Shown here: positions 44,613-54,064 of the stretch, piece after piece | How the letters are laid out: every line of letters starts with the position of its first letter | Numbering within the stretch: position 1 is the first letter of the stretch | From: Bacteroidota bacterium | GTDB lineage: Bacteria; Bacteroidota; Bacteroidia; B-17B0; Aurantibacillaceae | DNA length: 64,000 nucleotides | Assembly (NCBI GenBank): GCA_963169355.1 | Contig: CAUJCR010000047.1 | Location: 1 to 64,000, forward strand | Direction of reading: 5' to 3' | Position numbers and translations under genes: made by a program | Notes under the pieces: generated by a model | Databases searched by the model: none | What the model saw: only the letters and a program-made list of their open reading frames with translations | Told to the model about the DNA's origin: nothing

Positions 44613-45467
44613 TTACAGATGACTAACCACTACTAATTGCTTGGTTTTAGAGTCAAAGTTAAATCTTGTAATCTTTGTTATTCCAAAGGAAGCTAACGAA
44701 AATAAGACCTCCCAGTTTTGTGTTTTTTCATTGTAGCGTTTCAGCTCTGCTTCATCTGATACGACTAAGCCAAAAACTGGATGCCATAAAAAATCTTCAT
44801 AGGTGGCATTTGCCACACAATACCATTTACTTTCTCTTAATGTTGGATTATAAATTCTGAACTCCGTATTGGTGGCGTTTTTTACAGCATACACAAATAA
44901 AGAGTAATTTACTTTTTTAAACGCTCTTGTAGGGTTATTGCACAACCATTTGTCTGTTTGATTTTTTAAATCTAACACTCTTAAACTATGAGGATTGGTT
45001 AATTTATAATACAATAACGAATCTTGATTTAACCAAGTATAATATCCAACCGAATCGGTTGCTTCGTTTAATATAGATTGAAAAGTACCATCTAATCCAT
45101 ATTTCCAAATACGCTGTGTAGAGTCTTTTTCAACTACTACACAAGTAAATGACTTTCCATCAGGCGAAATGTTGGGCGAATATTCAGATACTTCTGTTTT
45201 TGTGAGATAAGTGGTTTGTTTCTTCGAAATTTGATATTGCATCACATCTGCTTGTTGTGTAGAATCAATTCGCACATATAAAATAGATTTGTTATCGCTG
45301 TTAAATATAGGTTGGTTATCGTAACCTTTTCTATGGCTTATGTTTAAAGGATTTTTTAAAACATACACGCTATCTTTTTTTTCAACCTTAAACAAAAAAA
45401 TATCTGTTTCGGGCAATTGGGCAAAAGCCATTGAAGAAATGAATATACTACAAAGCCAAATCCTCAT
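44613..45467 (-). CDS. exported PD40/TolB-like beta-propeller protein
   Basis: A 284-residue protein with signal peptide RIWLCSIFISSMAFAQ and repeated WD40-like beta-propeller (PD40) blades, for example YDNQPIFNSDNKSILYVRI, EYSPNISPDGKSFTCVVV and YYTWLNQDSLLYYKL. Periplasmic propellers of this kind bind proteins or glycans and have no catalytic residues. It overlaps the end of the PAP2 gene by 20 bases and is followed closely by the membrane-protein gene, so the three form one unit. Its role is not known. Confidence 0.8.
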   Translation of the reverse strand: MRIWLCSIFISSMAFAQLPETDIFLFKVEKKDSVYVLKNPLNISHRKGYDNQPIFNSDNKSILYVRIDSTQQADVMQYQISKKQTTYLTKTEVSEYSPNISPDGKSFTCVVVEKDSTQRIWKYGLDGTFQSILNEATDSVGYYTWLNQDSLLYYKLTNPHSLRVLDLKNQTDKWLCNNPTRAFKKVNYSLFVYAVKNATNTEFRIYNPTLRESKWYCVANATYEDFLWHPVFGLVVSDEAELKRYNEKTQNWEVLFSLASFGITKITRFNFDSKTKQLVVVSHL

Positions 45468-46032
45468 TTAGTTTAGTTTTAAAAATATAGTACGCTAATT
45501 GATAGATGCAAAATCCTAGCAACAATCCTAACAAAAAGCCTGTAAAAATATCGGAAGGATAGTGCACGCCTAAGTAAATACGCGAATACGCAACTACTGC
45601 AGCCCAAATAAAAAATTGACTTCTGAATAACAAAGAACGTTTACTAAATACTAAAAATAAAAACATAGCAACACCAAACGTATTACTAGAGTGCCCAGAA
45701 AAAAAACCGTACTGCCCTCCTCTATAATCATTAACGGTGTGTACTTGTGCTCCAATTTCGGTGTTATGTGTTGGGCGATAACGCTTAACTGCATGCTTTA
45801 CCCTATTGGTAGTTTGATCGGTAACGGCAACTAAAAACCCAATGCAAGCCAATAAAATCAATAATTTTTTTAGACCATACTTTTTAAAAATTAAAAAAAT
45901 CCAATAAAAAAATAAAGGAAAAAATACCCATACTTTTGAAACATTAAACATCACTACATCTAGCCAAGGAGTATAATGGCTATTTAAGGATAAAAATAAT
46001 GTTGTATCAAAATCTTTTAAGGTTTCAAACAT
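45448..46032 (-). CDS. PAP2 family phosphatase
   Basis: A 194-residue membrane phosphatase of the type-2 phosphatidic acid phosphatase family, acting on lipid phosphates such as undecaprenyl pyrophosphate or phosphatidylglycerol phosphate. All three active-site motifs are present: KHAVKRYRP (Kx6RP), SGHSSNTFG (SGH) and SRIYLGVHYPSDI (SRx5Hx3D). Five to six membrane helices are visible. It heads a minus-strand unit with the propeller and the unrecognised membrane protein, and diverges from purH. Confidence 0.93.
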   Translation of the reverse strand: MFETLKDFDTTLFLSLNSHYTPWLDVVMFNVSKVWVFFPLFFYWIFLIFKKYGLKKLLILLACIGFLVAVTDQTTNRVKHAVKRYRPTHNTEIGAQVHTVNDYRGGQYGFFSGHSSNTFGVAMFLFLVFSKRSLLFRSQFFIWAAVVAYSRIYLGVHYPSDIFTGFLLGLLLGFCIYQLAYYIFKTKLNEDLAL

Positions 46033-46097
46033 CTTTTAAAAATAACTAAAAGTATGTAAACGAACACAAAAATTAATTGAAAATTCATATTGTTAAA

Positions 46098-46152
46098 AAC
46101 TTGTTATTAAGTGTAGAGCGTTGAATTATCAACACTTTTCAACAAACAAGTT
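46098..46152. repeat. nested inverted repeats between PAP2 and purH
   Basis: Outer arms AACTTGTT (46098-46105) and AACAAGTT (46145-46152), middle arms AAGTGT (46109-46114) and ACACTT (46132-46137), inner arms TTGA (46121-46124) and TCAA (46129-46132, sharing one base with the middle arm). They lie 19 bases before the purH -7 element. Confidence 0.45.
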
Positions 46153-46170
46153 ATATCCTAATTCAAGCCT

Positions 46171-46179
46171 TATCTTTGC
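46171..46179 (+). promoter_or_regulatory. -7 element for purH
   Basis: TATCTTTGC matches TAnnTTTG and lies 16 bases before the purH ATG at 46196. Confidence 0.6.
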
Positions 46180-46195
46180 AATTTAAGTTGAATTT

Positions 46196-47725
46196 ATGAA
46201 TCAGTCAAGGAAAATCAATAGCGCATTAATCTCTGTTTATTACAAAGATAACTTAGAACCTATTATTAAAAAATTAAACGAACTAGGTGTTACAATTTAT
46301 AGTACTGGAGGCACTCAATCTTTTATCGAAAATCTTGGAGTAGCGGTAAAATCAGTAGAAGGCTTAACTTCTTTTCCAGAAATATTAGGAGGAAGAGTAA
46401 AAACATTACACCCAAAAATATTTGGTGGCATACTTGGCCGACGTGAGTTAGATAGCGATGTGGCTCAAATGGAAAAACACGAGATACCAAATATTGATTT
46501 AGTGATTGTAGATTTATATCCTTTTGAAGAAACCCTAGCAAGCGGTGCGTCGGAAGCAGATATTATTGAGAAAATTGACATTGGAGGTATATCATTAATT
46601 AGGGCAGCTGCCAAAAATTTTAAAGATGTTATCATTGTTTCCTCTCGTAATGATTATGGTGCTTTACAAACTTTGCTAAACGAAAAAAATGGTTCATCTG
46701 ATATCAACGATCGTAAACATTTTGCAGCAAAAGCATTTGCCATGAGTAGCCATTACGACACTGCCATTTTTAATTATTTTAATCAAACCGAACAAATTCC
46801 AGTTTTAAAAAATAGCATCGCCCAAGCTAACACGCTTCGTTATGGCGAAAACCCTCATCAACAAGGCATTTTCTTTGGTAACCTCGATGCGATGTTTGAT
46901 AAACTAAATGGGAAAGAATTATCCTATAATAATTTATTAGATGTAGATGCCGCTGTTAATTTAATAGCCGATTTTAAAACAGAACCAACATTTGCCATTT
47001 TAAAACACAATAACGCTTGCGGTGTTGCAAGTCGCCCAAAATTAATTGATGCGTGGAAAGACGCATTGGCAGGCGACCCAGTTTCGGCATTTGGTGGCAT
47101 CTTAATCACCAATACAAGCATTGACACCGAAACAGCCACCGAAATTAATAAACTATTTTGCGAAGTGGTAATTGCCCCAGGTTACGAACCTTCGGCATTA
47201 GACATTTTAAAATCAAAAGCTAACCGCATTATCTTAGTTCAAAAACAAGTGGAGTTGCCTAAAAAACAAATTCGCACTTTATTAAACGGAGTTATTGAGC
47301 AAGACAAAGACTTAGTAGTTGAAACCGAAAAAAATTTAACATCTGTTACTAAAGAAAAACCAACACCTGCTCAAATAAATGATTTATTGTTTGCTAATAA
47401 ATTAGTTAAACACACTAAATCCAACACCATTGTAATAGCTAAAAACAACCAACTATTAGCAAGTGGCACAGGACAAACCTCGCGAGTAGATGCACTTAAA
47501 CAAGCCATTACCAAAGCATTAAGTTTTGGATTTGATTTAAAAGGTGCCGTAATGGCAAGTGATGCCTTTTTCCCATTTGCCGATTGTGTAGAAATTGCAC
47601 ACAAAGCAGGGATTGACACCGTTATTCAACCAGGAGGTTCTATAAAAGACAAAGACAGTATTGAGTATTGCGATGCTAATGGCATGAGCATGGTATTTAC
47701 AGGAACCCGACACTTTAAACATTAA
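46196..47725 (+). CDS. purH: bifunctional AICAR formyltransferase / IMP cyclohydrolase
   Basis: Catalyses the last two steps of de novo IMP synthesis. The N-terminal IMP cyclohydrolase (MGS-like) domain shows STGGTQSFIENLG, EILGGRVKTLHPKIFGGIL and DIGGISLIRAAAKNF. The C-terminal AICAR transformylase domain shows LRYGENPHQQ, the catalytic Lys-His in AILKHNNACGVAS, PVSAFGGILI and the closing SDAFFPFADCVEIA and QPGGSIKDKDSIEY. The 509-residue length is normal. Other pur genes are not in the window. Nested inverted repeats upstream might be a control site. Confidence 0.97.
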   Translation: MNQSRKINSALISVYYKDNLEPIIKKLNELGVTIYSTGGTQSFIENLGVAVKSVEGLTSFPEILGGRVKTLHPKIFGGILGRRELDSDVAQMEKHEIPNIDLVIVDLYPFEETLASGASEADIIEKIDIGGISLIRAAAKNFKDVIIVSSRNDYGALQTLLNEKNGSSDINDRKHFAAKAFAMSSHYDTAIFNYFNQTEQIPVLKNSIAQANTLRYGENPHQQGIFFGNLDAMFDKLNGKELSYNNLLDVDAAVNLIADFKTEPTFAILKHNNACGVASRPKLIDAWKDALAGDPVSAFGGILITNTSIDTETATEINKLFCEVVIAPGYEPSALDILKSKANRIILVQKQVELPKKQIRTLLNGVIEQDKDLVVETEKNLTSVTKEKPTPAQINDLLFANKLVKHTKSNTIVIAKNNQLLASGTGQTSRVDALKQAITKALSFGFDLKGAVMASDAFFPFADCVEIAHKAGIDTVIQPGGSIKDKDSIEYCDANGMSMVFTGTRHFKH

Positions 47726-47776
47726 TACAAAGAAAATTATTTTAAACAACCATTATAACAAAAAAGAAATTACAAT

Positions 47777-48799
47777 ATGGCAGCATTTGATTTTTTAACA
47801 CAAGATATTGCAATTGACCTAGGAACCGCTAACACCATTATCATTCACAATGGTAAAGTAGTAGTGGATCAACCAAGTATTGTTGCAGTAGATAGAACAA
47901 CTGGAAAAGTAATAGCCGTGGGAAAACAAGCGCAAATGATGCATGGTAAAACACATGAAAATATCAAAACCATTCGTCCGTTGCGTGATGGAGTAATTGC
48001 CGATTTTCAAGCCGCCGAAGAAATGATAAAAGGGATGATAAAAATGATTAACACGGGTAATCGTTTTTTCAAGCCATCATTACGCATGGTAGTATGTATT
48101 CCAAGCGGTATTACCGAGGTAGAGAAACGTGCTGTAAGAGATAGTGCAGAACACGCAGGTGCTAAAGAAGTATATATGATTCATGAACCAATGGCAGCAG
48201 CTATTGGTATGGGCATAGATGTAGAAGCCCCAATGGGAAATATGATTATTGATATCGGTGGCGGTACATCAGAAATTGCCGTAATTGCATTAGGCGGTAT
48301 TGTGTGCGATAAATCTACCCGTATTGCAGGTGATGAGTTTAACTCAAGTATTGAAGAGTACATGCGTCGCCAACATAACATCTTAATTGGTGAACGAAGT
48401 GCCGAACAAGTTAAAATAGAAGTTGGAGCCGCCATGACTGAAATAGACAACCCTCCTGCCGACTTTGCAGTGCAAGGTAGAGATTTAATGAGTGGTATTC
48501 CAAAAGAAGTATTTGTAAGCTATGTAGAAATTGCACATTGTTTAGATAAATCAATTTCTAAAATTGAAGAAGCTATTTTAAATGCTTTAGAGATGACACC
48601 ACCAGAATTAGCTGCCGATATTTATCGCACTGGTATTTATATGGCTGGCGGTGGTTCGCTACTTCGCGGGTTAGACAAACGTATCTCTTTAAAAACAAAA
48701 TTAACCGTTCATGTTTGCGAAGACCCATTGCGAGCTGTAGCAAGAGGAACAGGTACCGCATTAGAAAACATCAACAAATTCCCTTTCTTAATAAAATAA
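47777..48799 (+). CDS. mreB: rod shape-determining protein MreB
   Basis: The bacterial actin homolog that guides lateral wall synthesis from the cytoplasmic face of the inner membrane. The 340-residue protein has the actin ATPase motifs IAIDLGTANTIIIHNGKVV, RPLRDGVIADFQAAEEMIK, MIHEPMAAAIGMG, MIIDIGGGTSEIAVIALGG and MAGGGSLLRGLDKRI. It is the first gene of the shape cluster mreB - OMP - mreC - mreD - mrdA - rodA, all on the plus strand. Confidence 0.98.
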   Translation: MAAFDFLTQDIAIDLGTANTIIIHNGKVVVDQPSIVAVDRTTGKVIAVGKQAQMMHGKTHENIKTIRPLRDGVIADFQAAEEMIKGMIKMINTGNRFFKPSLRMVVCIPSGITEVEKRAVRDSAEHAGAKEVYMIHEPMAAAIGMGIDVEAPMGNMIIDIGGGTSEIAVIALGGIVCDKSTRIAGDEFNSSIEEYMRRQHNILIGERSAEQVKIEVGAAMTEIDNPPADFAVQGRDLMSGIPKEVFVSYVEIAHCLDKSISKIEEAILNALEMTPPELAADIYRTGIYMAGGGSLLRGLDKRISLKTKLTVHVCEDPLRAVARGTGTALENINKFPFLIK

Positions 48800-48832
48800 T
48801 AAAAACAAACAAACATCAATATAAAGAACACC

Positions 48833-49468
48833 ATGAACAAAGTAAAAATTCTAATAGTAGCAAGTGTATTAGCTTTACTAACATTCGAATCAAAAGCACA
48901 AGACGGCGCGTACGACAAAGGTACCACAGTAATAACTGCTGGGTATGGCATTCCTGAAATTTACAGACTAGGTTTACGTGCTGTTTATTCGGGATACAAC
49001 TCAGTTAGCGTAAGAGGATTTGGTCCTATTCTTTTAAAAGGAGATTACGGTATTATGAAATTTAACTGGGGACACAAAGTTGGGGCAGGTATTGTATTAG
49101 GTTATAGCGGGACATCTGTAACATATAGTTATTATGAAACTAATTCGTATGCTTACAATGCTTTATATACAGAAAAGAATAAATATAATACATTTCTTCT
49201 AGGTGCTAGAGGTACTTATCACTACTTCACCACAGATAAATTAGATTGTTATGCTAGTATTGGATTGGGTTTTAACATCAACACATACTCTTATACAACT
49301 AATAACCCAAGAGGCGCTGCTTATAGAACTGCGTCTAATAGATCATTTCTCTATAATAGTTTTACAGCAGGTATAAGATATTACTTTACACCAAATATTG
49401 GAGTGTATGCAGAGGCTGGATGGGACGCTTCGGCTCCTTTACAAGGTGGTTTAGCAGTTAAATTTTAA
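48833..49468 (+). CDS. outer-membrane beta-barrel protein within the mre cluster
   Basis: A 211-residue protein with signal peptide NKVKILIVASVLALLTFESKA and eight or so barrel strands: TVITAGYGIPEIYRLGL, YGIMKFNWGHKVGAGIVLGYS, NTFLLGARGTYHYF, CYASIGLGFNINTY and the terminal YVYAEAGW-like and GGLAVKF strands. Such small barrels are common in Bacteroidota, but it lies between mreB (33 bases away) and mreC (27 bases away), where an unrelated gene is unusual. It may be cotranscribed with the shape genes. Its function is unknown. Confidence 0.85.
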   Translation: MNKVKILIVASVLALLTFESKAQDGAYDKGTTVITAGYGIPEIYRLGLRAVYSGYNSVSVRGFGPILLKGDYGIMKFNWGHKVGAGIVLGYSGTSVTYSYYETNSYAYNALYTEKNKYNTFLLGARGTYHYFTTDKLDCYASIGLGFNINTYSYTTNNPRGAAYRTASNRSFLYNSFTAGIRYYFTPNIGVYAEAGWDASAPLQGGLAVKF

Positions 49469-49495
49469 CAGATAATCCCAGTACGTAATTGATAA

Positions 49496-50335
49496 ATGAG
49501 AAACCTTTTAATCTTTTTAAGCAGAAATAACTTCTTTTTCTTATTTCTATTTCTCGAGATTATTTGTGGATACTTGTTAATTAAAAATAATGGATTTCAG
49601 GGTTCTAGTTTATTAAATTCTTCTAATAAAATCAGCGCAAATATTTATAAAGCTGAGGCAAATGCAAAAGAATACCTTTTACTTAAGGAGGAAAATGAAC
49701 GCTTAGCCCAAATGAATACCTTTCTTTTAAACCGAATAAAATTAGGTTATGGAGCTGTACCACTGAAAAATTATACGGTAAAAGATACTTTGTATAGGAA
49801 AGAGTATGAATTTATGAATGGAAAAGTAATAAATAGTAGCGTAAATAGACGAAACAACTATCTAACCCTCAACATTGGTCAAAATCAAGGAATTGATAAA
49901 GATATGGGTGTAATAACTAGTAATGGCATCATCGGTGTTATCAAAGATGTGTCTCCCAATTTCTCATCGGCTATGTCAATACTTCATAAAGATGTTAGGA
50001 TTAATTGTCAACTCAAAAAAGACGGCACCTACGGTCCTCTAATGTGGGATGGGTTAGATTATCAGTATATGAACCTCACAGATATTCCAACACATTGCAA
50101 GCTAAAAAAAGGAGATACCATTATTACGAGCTCTTTATCTGGCATTTTTCCTGAAGGAATTATCGTAGGTTTTGTTGAAAGCTACGAACAACGCACTAAT
50201 GAATCTTTTTACACAGTAAAAGTAAAATTAAGTGCTGATTTAAAAAAAGTAAATCACGTATCAGTTATTAAATATCATTATAAATCTGAGAGAGATACTC
50301 TAGAAACTAAATCACAAACCCAAAATGATAAATAA
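49496..50335 (+). CDS. mreC: rod shape-determining protein MreC
   Basis: A 279-residue periplasmic scaffold of the elongation machinery, anchored by one N-terminal helix (FFFLFLFLEIICGYLLI). A coiled coil follows at about residues 55-75 (AEANAKEYLLLKEENERLAQMN), then the two-barrel MreC core with GKVINSSVNRRNNYLTLNIGQNQGIDKDMGVIT and KKGDTIITSSLSGIFPEGIIVGFV. Its end overlaps mreD by 11 bases. Confidence 0.96.
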   Translation: MRNLLIFLSRNNFFFLFLFLEIICGYLLIKNNGFQGSSLLNSSNKISANIYKAEANAKEYLLLKEENERLAQMNTFLLNRIKLGYGAVPLKNYTVKDTLYRKEYEFMNGKVINSSVNRRNNYLTLNIGQNQGIDKDMGVITSNGIIGVIKDVSPNFSSAMSILHKDVRINCQLKKDGTYGPLMWDGLDYQYMNLTDIPTHCKLKKGDTIITSSLSGIFPEGIIVGFVESYEQRTNESFYTVKVKLSADLKKVNHVSVIKYHYKSERDTLETKSQTQNDK

Positions 50336-50843
50336 TATTCTGAAACATAGTTTACACTTTATCATTTTAATACTCTTGCAAGTATTAATTGTTAGAAATA
50401 TCTATCTAGGTTCTTTTATTATCTTATTTCCTTACATCTTATTCATTTTATTTTTACCTATTGAATTACCCAAACACCTTGTACTCCTATTTAGTTTCTT
50501 TACAGGAGTGGTAATAGATTTATTTTATGATACAGCTGGGCTACATGCTGCCACCTGCACACTAATAGGTTATTTAAGACATCTAGTATTAAAATTCTTA
50601 TCGCCTCGCGATGGGTATGAAGATGGCAAAACACTCAACTCTGACAATATGGGAACCGTTTGGTTTATTACTTACTCAGGCATCTTAATTTTTATTCATC
50701 ACTTATGTTTCTTTTATTTAGAAATCTTTAGGATTCATGAATTTTTCACTACACTACTTAGAGTGATACTCAGTTCAATTGGAACTTTTGGTTTTGTTTA
50801 TATATTACAATTTTTATTTTTTAAATCTGGTAAGCAATCGTAA
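50325..50843 (+). CDS. mreD: rod shape-determining protein MreD
   Basis: A 172-residue integral membrane protein with about five helices that partners MreC and PBP2 in lateral wall growth. Sequence identity to model MreD proteins is low, as always, but the size, the SFFTGVVIDLFYDTAGLHAATCTLIGYLRHLVL segment (Asp after helix two, then the AA-containing helix) and the place between mreC and mrdA settle it. It overlaps mreC by 11 bases, and its stop shares one base with the mrdA ATG (TAATG). Confidence 0.9.
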   Translation: MINNILKHSLHFIILILLQVLIVRNIYLGSFIILFPYILFILFLPIELPKHLVLLFSFFTGVVIDLFYDTAGLHAATCTLIGYLRHLVLKFLSPRDGYEDGKTLNSDNMGTVWFITYSGILIFIHHLCFFYLEIFRIHEFFTTLLRVILSSIGTFGFVYILQFLFFKSGKQS

Positions 50844-52702
50844 TGATAACGAGTTCTCATTTATCTGACAGAAAATATGTAATTAGTATTTTTTTCATAC
50901 TCGTTGTCATCATTTATATATGTCGTTTATTTTACTTACAAATAATTGACGAAAAATACAAGTTAGATGCCAGAAACAACACCTTTAGAATTAAAACTGA
51001 GTACGCTCTAAGAGGTTACATTTATGATAGAAATGGGCGATTATTAGTTCAAAACGCCCTCTCTTACGATTTATTAGTTACTCCTAAAATGGTAAAAGAT
51101 TGTGATACAATGGCACTTTGTGAAATACTTCAAATTACCAAAAAAGAGTTTATTAAGAAAATGAGAAAGGCTTGTCAAGCTCCCAATTCTCCTAGAAAAG
51201 AAAGTATATTTGAGAAACAGTTATCCAATAAAACGTACGCAATCTTACAAGAAAAGCTATATCGTTTCAAAGGATTTGATGTACAATCTAGAACTGTCAG
51301 AAAATATCCACGCCCCGTTGCTGCACACTTATTGGGTTATGTTGGCGAAGTAAATAAAGATAAAGTAGCTCAAGATCCCTACTATGTTGAAGGCGATTAT
51401 ATAGGAAAAAGTGGAATTGAACGTTCTTATGAAACAGAGTTAAGAGGAAAGAAAGGTAAACAAATTGTGATGGTAGATGTTCATAATAAAACAAAAGGCA
51501 GTTATATGAATGGATTATACGATACAGCTGCAATTCCTGGAAAGCCTTTATTTAGTAGTATTGATGTTGAATTACAAGAATATGGCGAAAAACTTTTAAG
51601 AGGTAAAAAAGGAGCTATTGTTGCTATTGAGCCATCTACTGGTGAAATTTTATGCCTCATTTCTAGCCCTTCTTACGATCCAAACTTGCTTGTAGGTGGT
51701 AGAGAACGTTCCAGAAATTTCGCTCGACTTTTTTATGATTCTATAAATGTTCCTTTATTTAACAGAGCGCTCCAAGCCATGTACCCTCCTGGTTCTACAT
51801 TTAAGCTAATTGATGCGCTCATTGCTCAAAAAGATGGATTAATAGATAGAAGTACTGTATTTCCATGCCATGGTGGTTATCCACCAATGGGAGGAAAACC
51901 TAAATGTCATCCTCATGCCTCTGCCGACCTGCCTGGTTCTATTGCTACATCTTGTAACTCATATTATAGTTATGTGTTTTGTAAAATAGTTGATCAGAAA
52001 AATTTCCCAAATTTTGTTGACGGTTATAATCATTGGCGTGATGCCGTAAAATCTTTTGGACCTGGCACAAAATTAGGCACCGATTTACCATTTGATAAAC
52101 CAGGAAATGTACCTTCTGTAGAATACTACAATAAAATTTTTGGTAAAAACAGGTGGAGAAGCAACACCATCGTTTCCTTGGGTATAGGACAAGCGGAACT
52201 TACCCTAGTACCACTTCAAATGGCTAATGTGGTAGCATCAATAGCTAACAAAGGATTTTATTACACCCCACATTGTATAAAAGGTGTTGGAATTGAACGA
52301 TATTTAGATCCAAAATTCAAAGAAAAACACTATACTTATGTACAAGGAGAAACTTATTATCAAAATGTACATGACGGTATGCAAAAATGTTTTGATGCAG
52401 GAACGGCTACTGCTTCAAAAATACCAGGCATAGTTGCCTGTGGAAAAACAGGCACCGCCGAAAACCCTCACGGAAAAGACCATGCTGTTTTTTTAGCATT
52501 TGCACCAAGAGATAAACCCAAAATAGCAATGGTTTGTTTTATTGAAAATGCCGGTTTTGGGGGAACTTGGAGCGCACCTATTGTAAGTTTAATGATAGAA
52601 AAATATTTAACAGGAAAAGTTACTCGACCCGAAATGGAAAAACGTTTGATGGAAGCAGATTTAATTAATGGAAAAAATTTATTAGGCAAAAGCCATCATT
52701 AA
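50843..52702 (+). CDS. mrdA: penicillin-binding protein 2
   Basis: The transpeptidase of rod elongation, 619 residues, anchored by one N-terminal helix. It has the pedestal domain (NNTFRIKTEYALRGYIYDRNGRLLVQN) and the penicillin-binding domain with S318 and K321 in PPGSTFKLID, the SCNSYY (SxN) motif and GKTGTAENPHGKDHA (KTG). FVDGY- and SLGIGQAELTLVPLQMANVVA are typical of class B PBP2. It works with RodA, whose gene follows after two bases. Confidence 0.97.
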   Translation: MITSSHLSDRKYVISIFFILVVIIYICRLFYLQIIDEKYKLDARNNTFRIKTEYALRGYIYDRNGRLLVQNALSYDLLVTPKMVKDCDTMALCEILQITKKEFIKKMRKACQAPNSPRKESIFEKQLSNKTYAILQEKLYRFKGFDVQSRTVRKYPRPVAAHLLGYVGEVNKDKVAQDPYYVEGDYIGKSGIERSYETELRGKKGKQIVMVDVHNKTKGSYMNGLYDTAAIPGKPLFSSIDVELQEYGEKLLRGKKGAIVAIEPSTGEILCLISSPSYDPNLLVGGRERSRNFARLFYDSINVPLFNRALQAMYPPGSTFKLIDALIAQKDGLIDRSTVFPCHGGYPPMGGKPKCHPHASADLPGSIATSCNSYYSYVFCKIVDQKNFPNFVDGYNHWRDAVKSFGPGTKLGTDLPFDKPGNVPSVEYYNKIFGKNRWRSNTIVSLGIGQAELTLVPLQMANVVASIANKGFYYTPHCIKGVGIERYLDPKFKEKHYTYVQGETYYQNVHDGMQKCFDAGTATASKIPGIVACGKTGTAENPHGKDHAVFLAFAPRDKPKIAMVCFIENAGFGGTWSAPIVSLMIEKYLTGKVTRPEMEKRLMEADLINGKNLLGKSHH

Positions 52703-52704
52703 GC

Positions 52705-54009
52705 ATGAGACAAAACGAACATAATTTATTTTATGGAGTTGATAAATTAGTCATACTTATATATACCGTATTGGTATTTATGGGATGGCTTAATATTTAT
52801 GCGGCCGTTTATAACGAGGATCACCAAAACATCTTTGATATTTCTCAAAAATATGGTATGCAGCTCGTATGGATAGGTAGCGCATTTTTTATAGCATTTT
52901 TTATTTTAATAATTGATGCTGGGTTTTATACTGTTTTTGCTTATTTATTTTACTTTGTTGTTTTGCTATTATGTATTCTTGTACCCTATTTAGGTAAAGA
53001 AATTAAAGGCAGTCGCTCGTGGTTTAGAATTGGTTCTTTTGGTATTCAACCGGCTGAGTTTATGAAATTTGCCACTAACCTTGCTTTAGCCAAATATCTA
53101 AGTAACGTAAATATTGAAGTAGTTAATAGGCAACGTAGCCGCTTGGGAGATTTAATTAAAAATTACAAAAACACATTAATTGCTGTTTTAATATTAGGTT
53201 TACCTTTAGTTATCATTAAAGTATTACAGGATGAAACAGGATTAGCTATCGTTTTTATTGCCTTTATCATCACGTTATATCGCGAAGGCTTATCAGTAAA
53301 TTTCCTAATCTTTGGTTTACTTTCTGTGTTATTATTTGTTTTATCACTCGTCATCGCTTCCAAATCATTAATCATTGCTTTAGCTATTATTGCCGCACTT
53401 TCATTTGTATTTATAAAACGAAATAGAAAAAACTTCCTTATAGTTTCATTTGTTTTTTTAGCTACAAGTGGGGTTGTATTAGGTACAAATTACGTGTATG
53501 AACACTTGGCACCGCATCAAAAAACGCGTATTGATGTATTGTTAGGAAGAGGTGAAGTTGATTTAAAAAAAGAAGGTTATAATGTCAATCAAGCAAAAAT
53601 TGCGATTGGTTCTGGTGGTTTTTGGGGAAAGGGATATTTACAAGGCACTCAAACAAAATATGATTTTGTTCCCGAACAAGACACCGATTTTATTTTTTGT
53701 ACTGTGGGAGAAGAATGGGGTTTTGTGGGAAGCAGTGTAGTCATCATCTTGGAATTATTACTTATATTAAGAGTTATTTTTATGGCAGAAAGGCAACGTT
53801 CGGCTTTTAGCCGTATTTATGGTTATGGTGTTGCATCAATATTATTTTTTCATCTAGCTATCAACGTAGGTATGACCATCGGTCTTATGCCTGTTATTGG
53901 TATTCCTCTACCTTTCTTCAGTTACGGTGGCTCGTCATTATGGTCGTTCACTATCCTACTATTCATTTTTATAAAATTAGACGCCAATCGTTTGTTAATT
54001 TTAAGATAA
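52705..54009 (+). CDS. rodA: rod-shape SEDS glycosyltransferase RodA
   Basis: A peptidoglycan polymerase of the SEDS family, 434 residues with ten membrane helices. Hallmarks are GSRSWFRIGSFGIQPAEFMKFATNLALAKYL near helix three to four, LQDETGLAIVFIAF, the loop QAKIAIGSGGFWGKGYLQGTQTKYDFVPEQDTDFIFCTVGEEWGF with the catalytic acidic residue, and VIGIPLPFFSYGGSSLWSF near the end. A long helix pair at about residues 210-255 is larger than in E. coli RodA. It is the last gene of the shape cluster. Confidence 0.96.
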   Translation: MRQNEHNLFYGVDKLVILIYTVLVFMGWLNIYAAVYNEDHQNIFDISQKYGMQLVWIGSAFFIAFFILIIDAGFYTVFAYLFYFVVLLLCILVPYLGKEIKGSRSWFRIGSFGIQPAEFMKFATNLALAKYLSNVNIEVVNRQRSRLGDLIKNYKNTLIAVLILGLPLVIIKVLQDETGLAIVFIAFIITLYREGLSVNFLIFGLLSVLLFVLSLVIASKSLIIALAIIAALSFVFIKRNRKNFLIVSFVFLATSGVVLGTNYVYEHLAPHQKTRIDVLLGRGEVDLKKEGYNVNQAKIAIGSGGFWGKGYLQGTQTKYDFVPEQDTDFIFCTVGEEWGFVGSSVVIILELLLILRVIFMAERQRSAFSRIYGYGVASILFFHLAINVGMTIGLMPVIGIPLPFFSYGGSSLWSFTILLFIFIKLDANRLLILR

Positions 54010-54064
54010 TACATCTATATCCAAAATATTTCGTACATTAGTGTAACGAAAACTTAATTGTAAA

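Noticed and set aside
46128-46136. DnaA-box-like TTATCAACA before purH
   Set aside because: It has one mismatch to TTATCCACA, stands alone, and no origin-type genes or box clusters are nearby.
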